Shown: positions 1 to 8,164 of the stretch, piece after piece | Numbering within the stretch: the first letter of the stretch is position 1 | How the letters are laid out: each line of letters begins with the position of its first letter | Source of the DNA: Methanobacteriota archaeon | GTDB taxonomy: Archaea > Thermoplasmatota > Poseidoniia > Poseidoniales > Thalassarchaeaceae | Assembly (NCBI GenBank): GCA_002725475.1 | Contig: PBPH01000054.1 | Span: 1 to 27,861 of the forward strand | Direction of reading: 5' to 3' | Length of the DNA: 27,861 nucleotides | Translations under genes and position numbers: made by a program | Notes under the pieces: generated by a model | Told to the model about the DNA's origin: nothing | The model's input: the letters and a program-made list of their open reading frames with translations, nothing else | The model's database searches: none

Positions 1-11
1 ACAGTTACACA

Positions 12-17
12 CTATAC
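12..17 (+). promoter_or_regulatory. Putative TATA box of the first gene
   Basis: CTATAC lies about 25 bp before the ATG at 39, the usual archaeal TATA-to-start-site distance. The transcript would begin at or next to the start codon, which fits the absence of a Shine-Dalgarno sequence. Sequence-based inference only. Confidence 0.35.
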
Positions 18-38
18 CTTGGACGCGATAATTTTGAG

Positions 39-1034
39 ATGGATATTCCAGTACTACCGCCTTATGAAGAAGAAGTGCCAGGTCTTGAGTTGAATGAAGG
101 TCAAGATTATGTTTCACCTTATGCCTTGGGAGCATCTGGTTTTGCAGAAGAAAAAGCCGAATCTAATGGCATTGGTGGTCCTATTCTAATGCTATTTGTT
201 AGCATAGGTATTGTTGCAGCAATAATGTTCTTAATGCCGCAAAGTGGAGTTTTCAAAGTATTGGCAGTTATCTTTGTTGGACTAGGGATGATTTCAACTT
301 TCACCGTTATTCCAGTAATTTCTGGACCTGTAGCATTAATGACAGCAGTTGATGAAAATGATCCTGATGTCTGGACAATTGATGAATTGGCAGCTTTACA
401 AGAAAGAGATGGGACATTCCTAGGTGAATTAACTGCAGGCACAGAATTCAAAGTCTACATAGAATATGATGTTGTATACAAAGCGAAGGACATCGATGGG
501 GGTGATTGGCACTATGGCCTTGGTTTTGAGTCGTCTGCTGAGACGTTAAGCGACCCTGTTGAAAGTACGTCCAGAGGAAGAGAATACGTACAACTATACT
601 TCTCAATTACTGCTGTTGATCCGACTCCCGGTTCAGCAATCATCCTCAATGTCAAACTAGTAAATACTACTACCAGTGACGGAGAGTCAAGAGTGGTCCC
701 CCAATGGGCAATACCTGGTGAAGAAGTGAATCAATTCTGGGTAAAGGATGAAGTTCTTGGAGGAAGATGGATTATTCCGGAAAAAGATGTGAATGGGGAT
801 ACCGTTGTTGAAGTGGTTGGTGTCAAATATTCATGGCAACATTATCCATTGTTCCTTTCCCTAATTGGAATTATATTAGCAGGGGTGGGAATCTGGCAGT
901 GGTCTAGAACACGTAGGCCTACAAGGAGACCATCGCGTAGTGAGACAGAAGATTTCGATGATGAGGATTTCGACTTCGATGATGACGAAGACTTTAATGA
1001 CGACGACTTTGACTTTGACGATGATGACTTGTGA
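39..1034 (+). CDS. Hypothetical membrane protein with Asp-rich C-terminal tail
   Basis: I do not recognise this 331-residue protein. It has an acidic N-terminal segment and two adjacent hydrophobic segments (about residues 48-68 and 72-98). A roughly 170-residue soluble, mostly beta-looking domain follows, then a third hydrophobic segment (about 272-288), a basic stop-transfer stretch rich in Arg and Thr-Arg-Arg, and a tail of about 30 residues made almost only of Asp, Glu and Phe. The central domain probably sits on one face of the membrane with the acidic tail on the cytoplasmic side, because the Arg cluster precedes it. The ATG fits a leaderless transcript. The stop codon overlaps the Shine-Dalgarno of the FEN-1 gene 11 bp downstream, so the two are probably co-transcribed. 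The functional link to FEN-1 is unknown. Confidence 0.8.
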   Translation: MDIPVLPPYEEEVPGLELNEGQDYVSPYALGASGFAEEKAESNGIGGPILMLFVSIGIVAAIMFLMPQSGVFKVLAVIFVGLGMISTFTVIPVISGPVALMTAVDENDPDVWTIDELAALQERDGTFLGELTAGTEFKVYIEYDVVYKAKDIDGGDWHYGLGFESSAETLSDPVESTSRGREYVQLYFSITAVDPTPGSAIILNVKLVNTTTSDGESRVVPQWAIPGEEVNQFWVKDEVLGGRWIIPEKDVNGDTVVEVVGVKYSWQHYPLFLSLIGIILAGVGIWQWSRTRRPTRRPSRSETEDFDDEDFDFDDDEDFNDDDFDFDDDDL

Positions 1035-1045
1035 GGTGATGAACC

Positions 1046-2068
1046 TTGGGCTGTAACCTAAGGGATTTGACTACTCCGCATGCTGTTGAATTGCATGATT
1101 TTGATGGCCAAAGAATTGCCGTAGATGCATTTCTAATAGCGTACCAGTTCATTACATCTCTAAGGTCAAGAGGTAGTGGCCAAGATGGGGGGCCTTTGAG
1201 AGATGCTAACGGCCACCCCGTATCACACCTCATGGGTTTTCTAGACAGAGCAACTGCAATGGTTGAAGCAGGAATTGACCCCGTGTTCGTATTTGATGGA
1301 AGACCTCATGAACTGAAGAGTGATACATTAGCAGAGCGAAAGAAGAGGAAAATCGAGGCAAAGGAAAAATGGGATGCTGCTGTAGATGCTGAAGATTGGG
1401 ATACTGCCCAAAAACTTGGATCGCAGATCGCTTCTTTTACCCCAGAAATGGTTGCTGAAACAAGGAAGATGCTAGATTTACTTGGAATCGCTAATATCGA
1501 AGCGCCAATGGAAGCAGAAGGCGCTTCTGCAGTAAGATGTGCGCGGGGGGAAGTAGCTGCAGTAGCTAGTCAAGATTGGGATACTTTGCTTTATGGCGCT
1601 CCAGTAATGGTGAGAAATCTGGTTAGCCACGGTACAAAGAAATTTGGAAGAGTCGTTAAAGCAGAACGTGTATACCTCAAAGAACTGCTTGACGATCATG
1701 GTATTACTCATGAACAATTAGTCGACTTAGGTATTATGGTAGGAACTGATTTTCATCCTGGAATAAAAGGAATAGGTCCAAAAACCGGTCTAAAACTAAT
1801 ACGTGAGCATGGAACATTGGAAGAAATATGTATTGTTAAAAAAATTGAAGTACCTGAAAAACTTGATGAGATAAGATCTCTATTTCTAAATCATCCAACC
1901 TCTGACACCCCCTTGCCTGATTCTACAATGTGTGATGAACAAGGTTTGAGAGAGATGCTTGTGGAAGGTCATAACTTTTCTGAGAGGAGAATGACGAGGG
2001 CGATGAATCGTATGCACAATGTCGGACGCTTGCGGACAACCGGTCAGACGTCACTATTTGACTTCTGA
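1046..2068 (+). CDS. fen: Flap endonuclease 1 (FEN-1)
   Basis: Structure-specific 5' nuclease that removes RNA primers and 5' flaps during lagging-strand synthesis and repair. The 340 residues match the archaeal family length. The N-terminus starts Met-Gly, as in the family, where Gly2 contacts the DNA. Metal ligands are visible: D27, D84, the E-A-E pair E156/E158, D177 and D179 in ASQDWD, and D235 in VGTDF. The helix-hairpin-helix GIKGIGPKTG follows D235. The start is a TTG, chosen because it gives the conserved N-terminus and lies 6 bp after GAGGTGAT, which overlaps the stop of the upstream gene. The C-terminus QTSLFDF is a PCNA-binding PIP box (QxxLxxF) lacking the second final aromatic residue. 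A 7-bp hairpin follows the stop directly. Confidence 0.95.
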   Translation: MGCNLRDLTTPHAVELHDFDGQRIAVDAFLIAYQFITSLRSRGSGQDGGPLRDANGHPVSHLMGFLDRATAMVEAGIDPVFVFDGRPHELKSDTLAERKKRKIEAKEKWDAAVDAEDWDTAQKLGSQIASFTPEMVAETRKMLDLLGIANIEAPMEAEGASAVRCARGEVAAVASQDWDTLLYGAPVMVRNLVSHGTKKFGRVVKAERVYLKELLDDHGITHEQLVDLGIMVGTDFHPGIKGIGPKTGLKLIREHGTLEEICIVKKIEVPEKLDEIRSLFLNHPTSDTPLPDSTMCDEQGLREMLVEGHNFSERRMTRAMNRMHNVGRLRTTGQTSLFDF

Positions 2069-2090
2069 TAACCCTCATACTCAAGGGTTA
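2069..2090 (+). terminator. Small hairpin right after fen
   Basis: TAACCCT at 2069-2075 pairs perfectly with AGGGTTA at 2084-2090 across an 8-nt loop. The stem begins at the base after the fen stop codon. No T tract follows, so it is a weak terminator candidate. It could instead be a processing or mRNA-end-stabilising structure before the next gene. Confidence 0.3.
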
Positions 2091-2109
2091 GATTAGTTCA
2101 GGAGTTCTT

Positions 2110-3714
2110 GTGGAGAACACAGAACCCGAAAACGAGCGCCCCGCATCAACTGAAAATTGGTGGGAATTCGTTAATGATATTAGATTCTGGAAAGGGCTTC
2201 TAATTCTAGGAATTATTTTGCATTTAGTTGTGTCATTTACCAGCGACCTTGGTTTGGATGCTCATATTCATGCTACCTACATTACAGTGGAAGATGGAAC
2301 TGGAATTAATCAATTAGATTGGGGAGAAACTAAACTTGTTGATAGTGATGGATCCGATCCATCTTCTGCAGTGGATATTGGAGATAGATATGCGGCTTTA
2401 CATTATTGGTTTTCATTTTGTTTCATGTTATTCGGAACCACTAACACTGCACTTCATATTGGCTCATTTGTACTACTAATAGCCACATTGGGTGCTGTCT
2501 GGTGGTCTACTCGAAATCTTTTCGACGATAAAGCCGCTCTTTGTTTGACTGCTTTGGTATCGATTCATCCAACCTTCCTATTCGCTACTGGAAGAGCAAA
2601 TGCTGAGGTTATGATGTTGCTAGCAATGGTAGGTTTCACCTATAGCGTAATAATGCTAGCACGTAAGAAAGTATTACCTGCAATCCCAATAATGATAATT
2701 TCTTCATTTGTAGGTGTTTCGACAAAAGGGCTATCTTCGTCACTGATAATTGGGGTATTATTAATCTGTATTTTGGCAATGAGGATTAAACCGATGCGAA
2801 GCAACAAAGCATTTGGATTCGGGATGATAATTGCTATGGTACTTTGCATTCTCAGCATCATAACTTCAACAGGTGGAAGTCTGATGGCTGCAAAATTAGC
2901 ACCAATGAGGTTTTTATCAGCAATCTTGATTGCTACCTTAGATGTGGTAATTATATACTCTATATTTGGTATGGTTTTATGGCCATTTATCAGAACTGAT
3001 GATATTGAAAAGCCCGAGAAAGAGGTGACATTACTCGCCGGAATGATTGGAATAGCTGTGACTGGAATTACAATTTATGTTGCTGGCCAGTGGACTAACT
3101 ATTCTCTAGCATGGAATTCACCTTGGCCGTGGAGTACTTGGATTATGGGAAATAATGGACGATATGCTTCAATGCTAATGGTTCCTGCATTTTGGTTAAT
3201 TATGCGTATTAGACAAGTGAATTCAGATAGTTGGCCATCACTAGAATCCCCTAAGGAGAAATCAAAGGCGCTAATGATGGGAATAATTTTGGTGATGCCA
3301 ATTTCATTACTTGTCGCCTTCCATGGCCAAACGATTTGGACTGAAGAGCCCGCTGAAATTCTCTCTAATAATATAGAAAGTGACGAAGATTTCCTATTCG
3401 TATCGGATGCAACAATGGGGATGCATTGGTTGTACACATTCCATCTAGAGGTTGATCCATACAACGAGAATAATATCACCGGGCACTGGCGTTCTGATAC
3501 GACAGATTGGAAAGATGAGATGAAATTAGAAAGTGAATTCTCTAATCGAGGAAATCTATCAAATGTGCAGTGGGTAGTTCTGTCATCAGGTATTAATTGG
3601 GAGAATGCCCCTGATGGATGGTATCAAGGATTCTCTGGAGAAATTGATTTCATGAACGGAGGAGGGGAATGGGAAATTTGGACAACTCATGGAGATGTTG
3701 CCAATCAAAATTAA
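2110..3714 (+). CDS. Polytopic membrane protein, GT-C-like glycosyltransferase candidate
   Basis: 534 residues with a short cytoplasmic N-terminus, about ten hydrophobic segments from residue 28 to about 420, and a soluble C-terminal domain of about 110 residues. The organisation resembles the GT-C superfamily (PMT/ArnT/GT39-like), which moves sugars from polyprenyl-phosphate carriers to acceptors outside the membrane. The first outer loop carries D50-A-H52, where this superfamily usually has its catalytic acidic motif. The HPTFLFATGRANAEVMM stretch resembles the helix-loop-helix region of GT39-like enzymes. The family call rests on pattern only. The GTG start is supported by CAGGAG at 2099-2104. 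The stop codon overlaps the stop of the convergent gene. The three glycosyltransferases at the right end make a surface-glycan role plausible but are over 20 kb away. Confidence 0.6.
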   Translation: MENTEPENERPASTENWWEFVNDIRFWKGLLILGIILHLVVSFTSDLGLDAHIHATYITVEDGTGINQLDWGETKLVDSDGSDPSSAVDIGDRYAALHYWFSFCFMLFGTTNTALHIGSFVLLIATLGAVWWSTRNLFDDKAALCLTALVSIHPTFLFATGRANAEVMMLLAMVGFTYSVIMLARKKVLPAIPIMIISSFVGVSTKGLSSSLIIGVLLICILAMRIKPMRSNKAFGFGMIIAMVLCILSIITSTGGSLMAAKLAPMRFLSAILIATLDVVIIYSIFGMVLWPFIRTDDIEKPEKEVTLLAGMIGIAVTGITIYVAGQWTNYSLAWNSPWPWSTWIMGNNGRYASMLMVPAFWLIMRIRQVNSDSWPSLESPKEKSKALMMGIILVMPISLLVAFHGQTIWTEEPAEILSNNIESDEDFLFVSDATMGMHWLYTFHLEVDPYNENNITGHWRSDTTDWKDEMKLESEFSNRGNLSNVQWVVLSSGINWENAPDGWYQGFSGEIDFMNGGGEWEIWTTHGDVANQN

Positions 3715-4241
3715 TCTAATTTGTCTATGATTCGTTGTCTATCCTTACGGAATAATTTGAGGTGCTTTTTCTTCTGTTTCTCTATCTCCCCCTCTGGCTC
3801 TTCTCGAATTGATTTGAAAGGAATCCACTTTTTGGGCACACGCCTCCATGGTATGGAAAATGCAACAATACCTAGTAATATTTCAGAACCAGGAAGAAGA
3901 AACACCCTCAACGGAGGAACAACCATGCCGACCATGCCAAGTTGATCCGCAGCTTTTCTTCTCTCTTTCCTGTCTGTTTTTTTACCTAATACTATTTTTC
4001 CAAGTGTTCCAAATGCATCCTTAGCTTCAATTGCTTCTACTTTTGCAACATCCCATCCTTTGGAAATTGCTTCGCCCCAGGCTTCTGGATCACGTGCTGC
4101 TTCAATAATTTCATGGCGCTTTTCTTTGGGTAGTTTTTTCGCAACCTTGTATGCCCCTCTAGCAGCCCATGGTAATGCACGAATGGCTCTTCTTATCTTA
4201 CCCTTTTTTGGGGGTTTTGGTTTAGAAGGATGATCTGACAC
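3711..4241 (-). CDS. Small basic membrane-associated protein, LETM1-like
   Basis: The protein is rich in Lys and Arg at both ends. One hydrophobic stretch (PPLRVFLLPGSEILLGIVAF) is followed by a Trp/Pro motif (IPWRRVPKKWIP). That stretch resembles the membrane segment of LETM1-like proteins, in which Pro-rich hydrophobic residues precede a conserved Pro pattern. The similarity is by eye only. I place the start at GTG 4241, giving 176 residues. The frame is open to a GTG at 4310, but the extra 23 codons would lie over the terminator hairpin of the upstream gene (4296-4338) and over a TATA-like box at 4281-4290. A transcript from that box would start near 4260, past the longer start. The stop overlaps the convergent gene's stop by a few bases. 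Confidence 0.65.
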   Translation of the reverse strand: MSDHPSKPKPPKKGKIRRAIRALPWAARGAYKVAKKLPKEKRHEIIEAARDPEAWGEAISKGWDVAKVEAIEAKDAFGTLGKIVLGKKTDRKERRKAADQLGMVGMVVPPLRVFLLPGSEILLGIVAFSIPWRRVPKKWIPFKSIREEPEGEIEKQKKKHLKLFRKDRQRIIDKLD

Positions 4242-4280
4242 AACTCTGCCAATATGTAATGACTGATGAACCCATCGAGG

Positions 4281-4290
4281 ATTAAAATAT
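4281..4290 (-). promoter_or_regulatory. Putative TATA box of the LETM1-like gene
   Basis: On the minus strand this reads ATATTTTAAT. It lies directly downstream of the T tract of the preceding gene's terminator. The expected transcription start is near 4260, about 19 nt before the GTG at 4241. Confidence 0.4.
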
Positions 4291-4295
4291 GAAAC

Positions 4296-4338
4296 AAAAA
4301 AATAGCCCACCTTGAAGGACTAATCCCCCAAGATGGGC
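4296..4338 (-). terminator. Intrinsic-type terminator of the Hc1-like gene
   Basis: As minus-strand RNA, 4338-4324 and 4319-4305 form an uninterrupted 15-bp stem with three G-U pairs around the 4-nt loop UUAG. UA and seven U residues (4302-4296) follow. Read as plus-strand RNA, the same three positions would be A-C mismatches, so the structure is specific to the minus transcript. It begins 40 nt after the stop of the 58-residue gene. The layout is that of a bacterial Rho-independent terminator, although archaeal RNA polymerase usually needs only the U tract. Confidence 0.75.
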
Positions 4339-4377
4339 CGTGTTCGAATTACTATGAAATATTCAAAGGTGGCTTAT

Positions 4378-4554
4378 TCAGCGCTCACTCTGAATTTTAC
4401 CACGAAGAGCCTTGCAGGCCTTTGCGGTTTGTGAGAGCACACCGCGTAGGCGGCGTGAGGCGGCATCTGTGCCGCGCTCGTGCTTCTCAGCGTCTTTCAT
4501 TGCGCCCATTAGGGTGTCTATCATGTCTTGTAGGTCACTGCTTACAGATGCCAT
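4378..4554 (-). CDS. Histone H1/Hc1-like small basic protein (58 aa)
   Basis: A 58-residue ORF with coding character. Its pattern (DLQDMIDTLMGAMKDAEK, then HERGTDAASRRLRGVL, then AKACKALRGKI) resembles the Hc1-type histone H1-like family of Chlamydia and other bacteria. In that family a short helix with D-x-x-K is followed by KGNxAAxxRVR and a final helix with a Lys/Arg-rich end. The expected role is binding DNA or compacting the nucleoid; this rests on family resemblance only. The codons are much richer in G and C than in neighbouring genes, for example CGC, GCC and GGC, as in highly expressed genes. A TATA-like box at 4580-4587 predicts a nearly leaderless mRNA starting at this ATG. A strong terminator hairpin follows. 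The transcription unit is therefore complete and monocistronic. Confidence 0.8.
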   Translation of the reverse strand: MASVSSDLQDMIDTLMGAMKDAEKHERGTDAASRRLRGVLSQTAKACKALRGKIQSER

Positions 4555-4579
4555 GTTCCGTTCGGCCTAAACGACCGCC

Positions 4580-4587
4580 CTATATTG
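4580..4587 (-). promoter_or_regulatory. Putative TATA box of the Hc1-like gene
   Basis: On the minus strand, CAATATAG preceded by the purine-rich CGAAA (possible BRE). Its centre is 29 bp before the ATG at 4554, so the transcript would have at most about 5 leader nucleotides. The rest of 4588-4742 holds no gene that I can see. It contains a 6-bp inverted repeat (TATTAC/GTAATA, 4596-4615) of unknown role. Confidence 0.45.
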
Positions 4588-4742
4588 TTTCGGTCTATTA
4601 CGCATAGTAGTAATATAGTGAATATACAATGTACATTAAGCAAAACAAGGGAAAATTCCATAATAAATCTAAATGTTTCATTAGAATAAGTATTTTCAGC
4701 GCTATCGCTCAAATTATGAGCAAAGTTGGAACTCAATGTTTA

Positions 4743-7700
4743 TCAGCGAGTGCGGATAAATGAGTTGTCAGGTTGCATAGTCCAATCAGTATTATCTGGG
4801 GAATGATATACAGTCTGCCCAGCTGCGTTGGTTGAGTAATTACCGCCAGCAGGTAGTTGAGAATAATCTGGAACCACACCGAGAGGCATTGGCGGTGCTG
4901 GCGATATCCCCGGCAATGGTGGAGGTGCAGTACCATATCCCATTCCCAAATTCTCTTGCTCTTTACCACCTCTTAGTAGCATAACTCCAAGAATTAGTGC
5001 AATCAAAACTGCAACAATAAAGGCGCCACCAATAGCCAACACTGCCATACTTGGGGCCGCTGCGGATGTGGTGGTTGAGTCTTCATCGGTTGTTGAATCG
5101 TCAGAGGTATCATCTACAACTTCTTCAGGTCTCTCTTCAGTCACATCAAATACTGCATCTGAAGATGTTTTGCGCTCAAAGCCATCAGAATCAATCGCAG
5201 ACAATGATATTTTTATTTGATCATGGAAAAGCATTGAACCCGAACCCTTGGTAATAGTGAATGAGAATACATCGTCTAGGTTAGCAACGGATTCCGTGCC
5301 TAAATCAGTGCAAATACCTGTATCACTGTTACAAACATTCCACTCGATTTCAACATTAGTCAAACCAAGGTTACTGTGGTGAGTAACATTGAATGTTGGG
5401 TCCTCGTTAATGTAAAGGGCATCAACATGTACCATAAGATCTCCAGACTCGGTATTTTCAGACCAAACCAAAGGCAAACTGTCAATCACTTCAATAGTTA
5501 CATAGTAAGCATTGACTGCATCATGAACGTCGGCAACAATAATTGTGACTGTGTGAATTCCTTCTTCCTCAAACCATGCCTTAATTGAACCATCTAATGG
5601 ATTGTAGCGAGAACCAGCCTTCCAAGTGTCACAAGACACCGTTACATACAATGGTTCTACATTATCATCAACATCATGCATATTAGAAACCACATCGAAG
5701 GTGAATTCCTCTGACACCTTAATTCGTAAGTTATCAAAGGCAGTCGTATCTAGGGTAGGTGCATCATTTACATTGGCAACGATTACTGGCAACTCAGTGT
5801 CTGCGTACTGTCCATCTACATCTGTTGCTCGAACAATAACCATACCAGTACCAAAGGCATTGTCATCGATGCCATCGATATTCAAGCGGTGGCCATTGGG
5901 GCCCGTAAATTCAGCAGTAATTAGTGAATTGTTAGAAATGTATTGTATTGAAAGAATCAAATCGCTAGCAGTGGCTAAGTCTCCATTGCTATCGGTGTCT
6001 GAAAGATAACTGGTCAATAAGACTGAGGTGCCATCACCCTCGTTGAATGATTGTGTTGGCAAAGGAGACCATCGAGGTGCTCCGTTTTCAATGACCATGA
6101 TGTGTAAGGTTCCAGTATTGCTGTCTTCACCATCGTGAATCGTTAACTGTATTGGTTGTGTAACTGGGTCTTGGGTATTTGGATCACTCTGAACAGAGTC
6201 AAACCTTACCTCAATTTCACCAGCAGAAGCATCCCAAGCTCGGAAGGCCGGATTGCTACTAGAAATTACGAGTTGGTCAAGAGGTGTTTCTGCATCGCAA
6301 ATAATACCTGAAACATCAATGCGCTCAATAGTTTCAACCTTAACAGTTGGCTGACCAGGATATGCTGGACAGTTGTCTGGAACTTCACCAATATTATCTG
6401 AAGTTACAACCATTGGTAGTCCATTCATCAAAGTAAATGCGTCTGTATTGACTGGAGACCAATCTCCTATTTGGCCACGTGCATCAATCATTCGTGCTCG
6501 GACATCATAACTACCACTAGAAGCGCTATTTGGTGGTGTAACTGTAAATATGAAACGTTCAACGCCTGTTTGCATGAAGGTACCACTGTCAAACCAAGTA
6601 TCAGACCACTGATTTGTACCAGTAACTGAAGATTGTATCTCTGCTGTCATGGTGCTCAATGTGTCAACATTATCATTTGGTTGTCCTGTTACCTCAAAAT
6701 CAAGTGTTTCTCCTCTATCAATCGCAGTATTTCCATTAGCAATTGGCTTGGAAGTTGAAGGTGCCATATCATGTGCTGCATACACAACACGAACGTTGTT
6801 ACTTACTGGGTCAGCCTCCCCTTGTGTTCCGGACAATTTGACTCGGAAAACGGTTTGCGGGTCATTTTGATCCATTTGGATGCTACTGGTATCAAACTGT
6901 TCAGAAATTGATTGGGTTTGGCCCACGTTCAATGAATTTAGTTGAACCGCTGTTCCAATTGGAGATTCACTGCCTGTGCTAGAAACTTGATAGAATTGAA
7001 TTTGGCCACCATCTGAATAATCCTCTGTCCCTGTGTTACCAACTGTTGCATCAAATTTCAAAGTGTCACCTGACAAGAATCCTGTTGTTTGTGCATCCAT
7101 GTTGGTGTAAGTGAAATCAGTAACTGACAAATCTAGTGGATTCATGTCACTATCCGCTGCACTTAAAATATCGTAGCGAGTTGCACCGCTAGACCAGTCA
7201 CTCATTAAAGCAGCAACCGTCATCATGTTTGTATGATCGCTATTGTAAACTGTTGACTTTGGAACGGACCATGAATAAGTTGCTGGTGTGCTGGAAAGTG
7301 TTAGTTGAACGAATGCATCATTATTCGAATTAGTAAGCCACTTCTTCCAACAATGGCCTGGTTTTGAGCCGTCATTGTATGCATATGAATGACAAACATT
7401 TTCTGTAACTGCAGCGAAGACTGATACTGTTTTTGTTCCAGAACCGCTGTACGAAGCTGATACTGTTATATCCACATTATTTCCATTGGGGGACTGAGTG
7501 ACTGCTAACGAATAATCATTTACAGTGGAATGCATGTTGTTGGACTTACCTGATACTCCGGAAAAGAAATCATCGTAGTTGTTATTCCCACCAGAACCTG
7601 CCATGTAGCAACTACTTGAACCATGTGCGCAATCACCAAAATACGCCCTCGGAGCGCTGTTGGAACCGCTACTATCTAAATGCGATATTCGATTAATAGG

Positions 7701-8027
7701 ACTCACTTCACCTGCTTGTGCCGTTCGGATAGTTCCGTAACTGGCAGCAATATAGGAAATATACACAAACTCGTCAGTATTAGCATTCTTCAATTGTTTA
7801 AGCGATGGAGATGCACTTCCATAACATGGTGGACAATTCTGACCACCTACATATTCAGCAAAAACAACATGCCCCGGAGATGGAGCATTTAGAACTATGT
7901 CAACTGTTTCTATTTCTTGGGGATTATCTATGTTTTCAGTCTCTTCAACTGCGTCAATTAAAGTCCCCCAACTCATCAACAACATCAATGATATCAAAAT
8001 CAAAGGGGCTACGCTACGCCTTACCAT
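4743..8027 (-). CDS. Large surface-anchored protein with thioredoxin-like CPPC domain and cadherin-like repeats
   Basis: A 1094-residue secreted protein. Residues 1-27 form a signal peptide with an Arg-Arg n-region and a Leu-rich core. A domain starting near residue 45 carries C65-P-P-C68 in a VGGQNCPPCYG context. This resembles the thioredoxin-like fold of Omp28-type surface proteins, and further Cys pairs follow in the next 150 residues. The middle consists of beta-sandwich segments. Around 640-800 they include Asp-rich loops with NDAP and DTDSNGD motifs typical of cadherin-like/Ig repeats. An acidic Thr/Ser/Asp linker leads to one transmembrane helix (about 997-1019). The cytoplasmic tail of 73 residues is rich in Pro and Gly and ends in Arg-Thr-Arg. 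A role in adhesion or extracellular disulfide chemistry is inference. The start fits a leaderless mRNA from the TATA-like box at 8050-8058. Confidence 0.85.
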   Translation of the reverse strand: MVRRSVAPLILISLMLLMSWGTLIDAVEETENIDNPQEIETVDIVLNAPSPGHVVFAEYVGGQNCPPCYGSASPSLKQLKNANTDEFVYISYIAASYGTIRTAQAGEVSPINRISHLDSSGSNSAPRAYFGDCAHGSSSCYMAGSGGNNNYDDFFSGVSGKSNNMHSTVNDYSLAVTQSPNGNNVDITVSASYSGSGTKTVSVFAAVTENVCHSYAYNDGSKPGHCWKKWLTNSNNDAFVQLTLSSTPATYSWSVPKSTVYNSDHTNMMTVAALMSDWSSGATRYDILSAADSDMNPLDLSVTDFTYTNMDAQTTGFLSGDTLKFDATVGNTGTEDYSDGGQIQFYQVSSTGSESPIGTAVQLNSLNVGQTQSISEQFDTSSIQMDQNDPQTVFRVKLSGTQGEADPVSNNVRVVYAAHDMAPSTSKPIANGNTAIDRGETLDFEVTGQPNDNVDTLSTMTAEIQSSVTGTNQWSDTWFDSGTFMQTGVERFIFTVTPPNSASSGSYDVRARMIDARGQIGDWSPVNTDAFTLMNGLPMVVTSDNIGEVPDNCPAYPGQPTVKVETIERIDVSGIICDAETPLDQLVISSSNPAFRAWDASAGEIEVRFDSVQSDPNTQDPVTQPIQLTIHDGEDSNTGTLHIMVIENGAPRWSPLPTQSFNEGDGTSVLLTSYLSDTDSNGDLATASDLILSIQYISNNSLITAEFTGPNGHRLNIDGIDDNAFGTGMVIVRATDVDGQYADTELPVIVANVNDAPTLDTTAFDNLRIKVSEEFTFDVVSNMHDVDDNVEPLYVTVSCDTWKAGSRYNPLDGSIKAWFEEEGIHTVTIIVADVHDAVNAYYVTIEVIDSLPLVWSENTESGDLMVHVDALYINEDPTFNVTHHSNLGLTNVEIEWNVCNSDTGICTDLGTESVANLDDVFSFTITKGSGSMLFHDQIKISLSAIDSDGFERKTSSDAVFDVTEERPEEVVDDTSDDSTTDEDSTTTSAAAPSMAVLAIGGAFIVAVLIALILGVMLLRGGKEQENLGMGYGTAPPPLPGISPAPPMPLGVVPDYSQLPAGGNYSTNAAGQTVYHSPDNTDWTMQPDNSFIRTR

Positions 8028-8049
8028 ACCTACGGCAGAACACTGACTT

Positions 8050-8058
8050 CATATTAAG
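8050..8058 (-). promoter_or_regulatory. Putative TATA box of the surface-protein gene
   Basis: TTAATAT on the minus strand has its centre about 27 bp before the ATG at 8027, so initiation would be at or within 2-3 nt of the start codon. No Shine-Dalgarno is present, consistent with leaderless translation. Confidence 0.45.
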
Positions 8059-8140
8059 TCAAGTGGGCGTTTGTACTAGCAAACATAGCGATTTTATGTG
8101 CTAAAATATTTCAATAATTGTGACGCAGTGTTACGTTTGT

Positions 8141-8154
8141 ACGCGCACACGCGT
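8141..8154 (-). other. Small hairpin downstream of the PFOR operon
   Basis: ACGCG and CGCGT form a 5-bp stem around a 4-nt loop, beginning about 10 nt past the stop of the PFOR beta-delta gene. There is no T tract on the minus strand, so a terminator function is uncertain. Confidence 0.25.
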
Positions 8155-8164
8155 GAGATAGTGA

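Noticed and set aside
4422..4607. 61-codon plus-strand frame
   Set aside because: It is the antisense shadow of the Hc1-like gene; the minus-strand frame has family resemblance, a promoter and a terminator.
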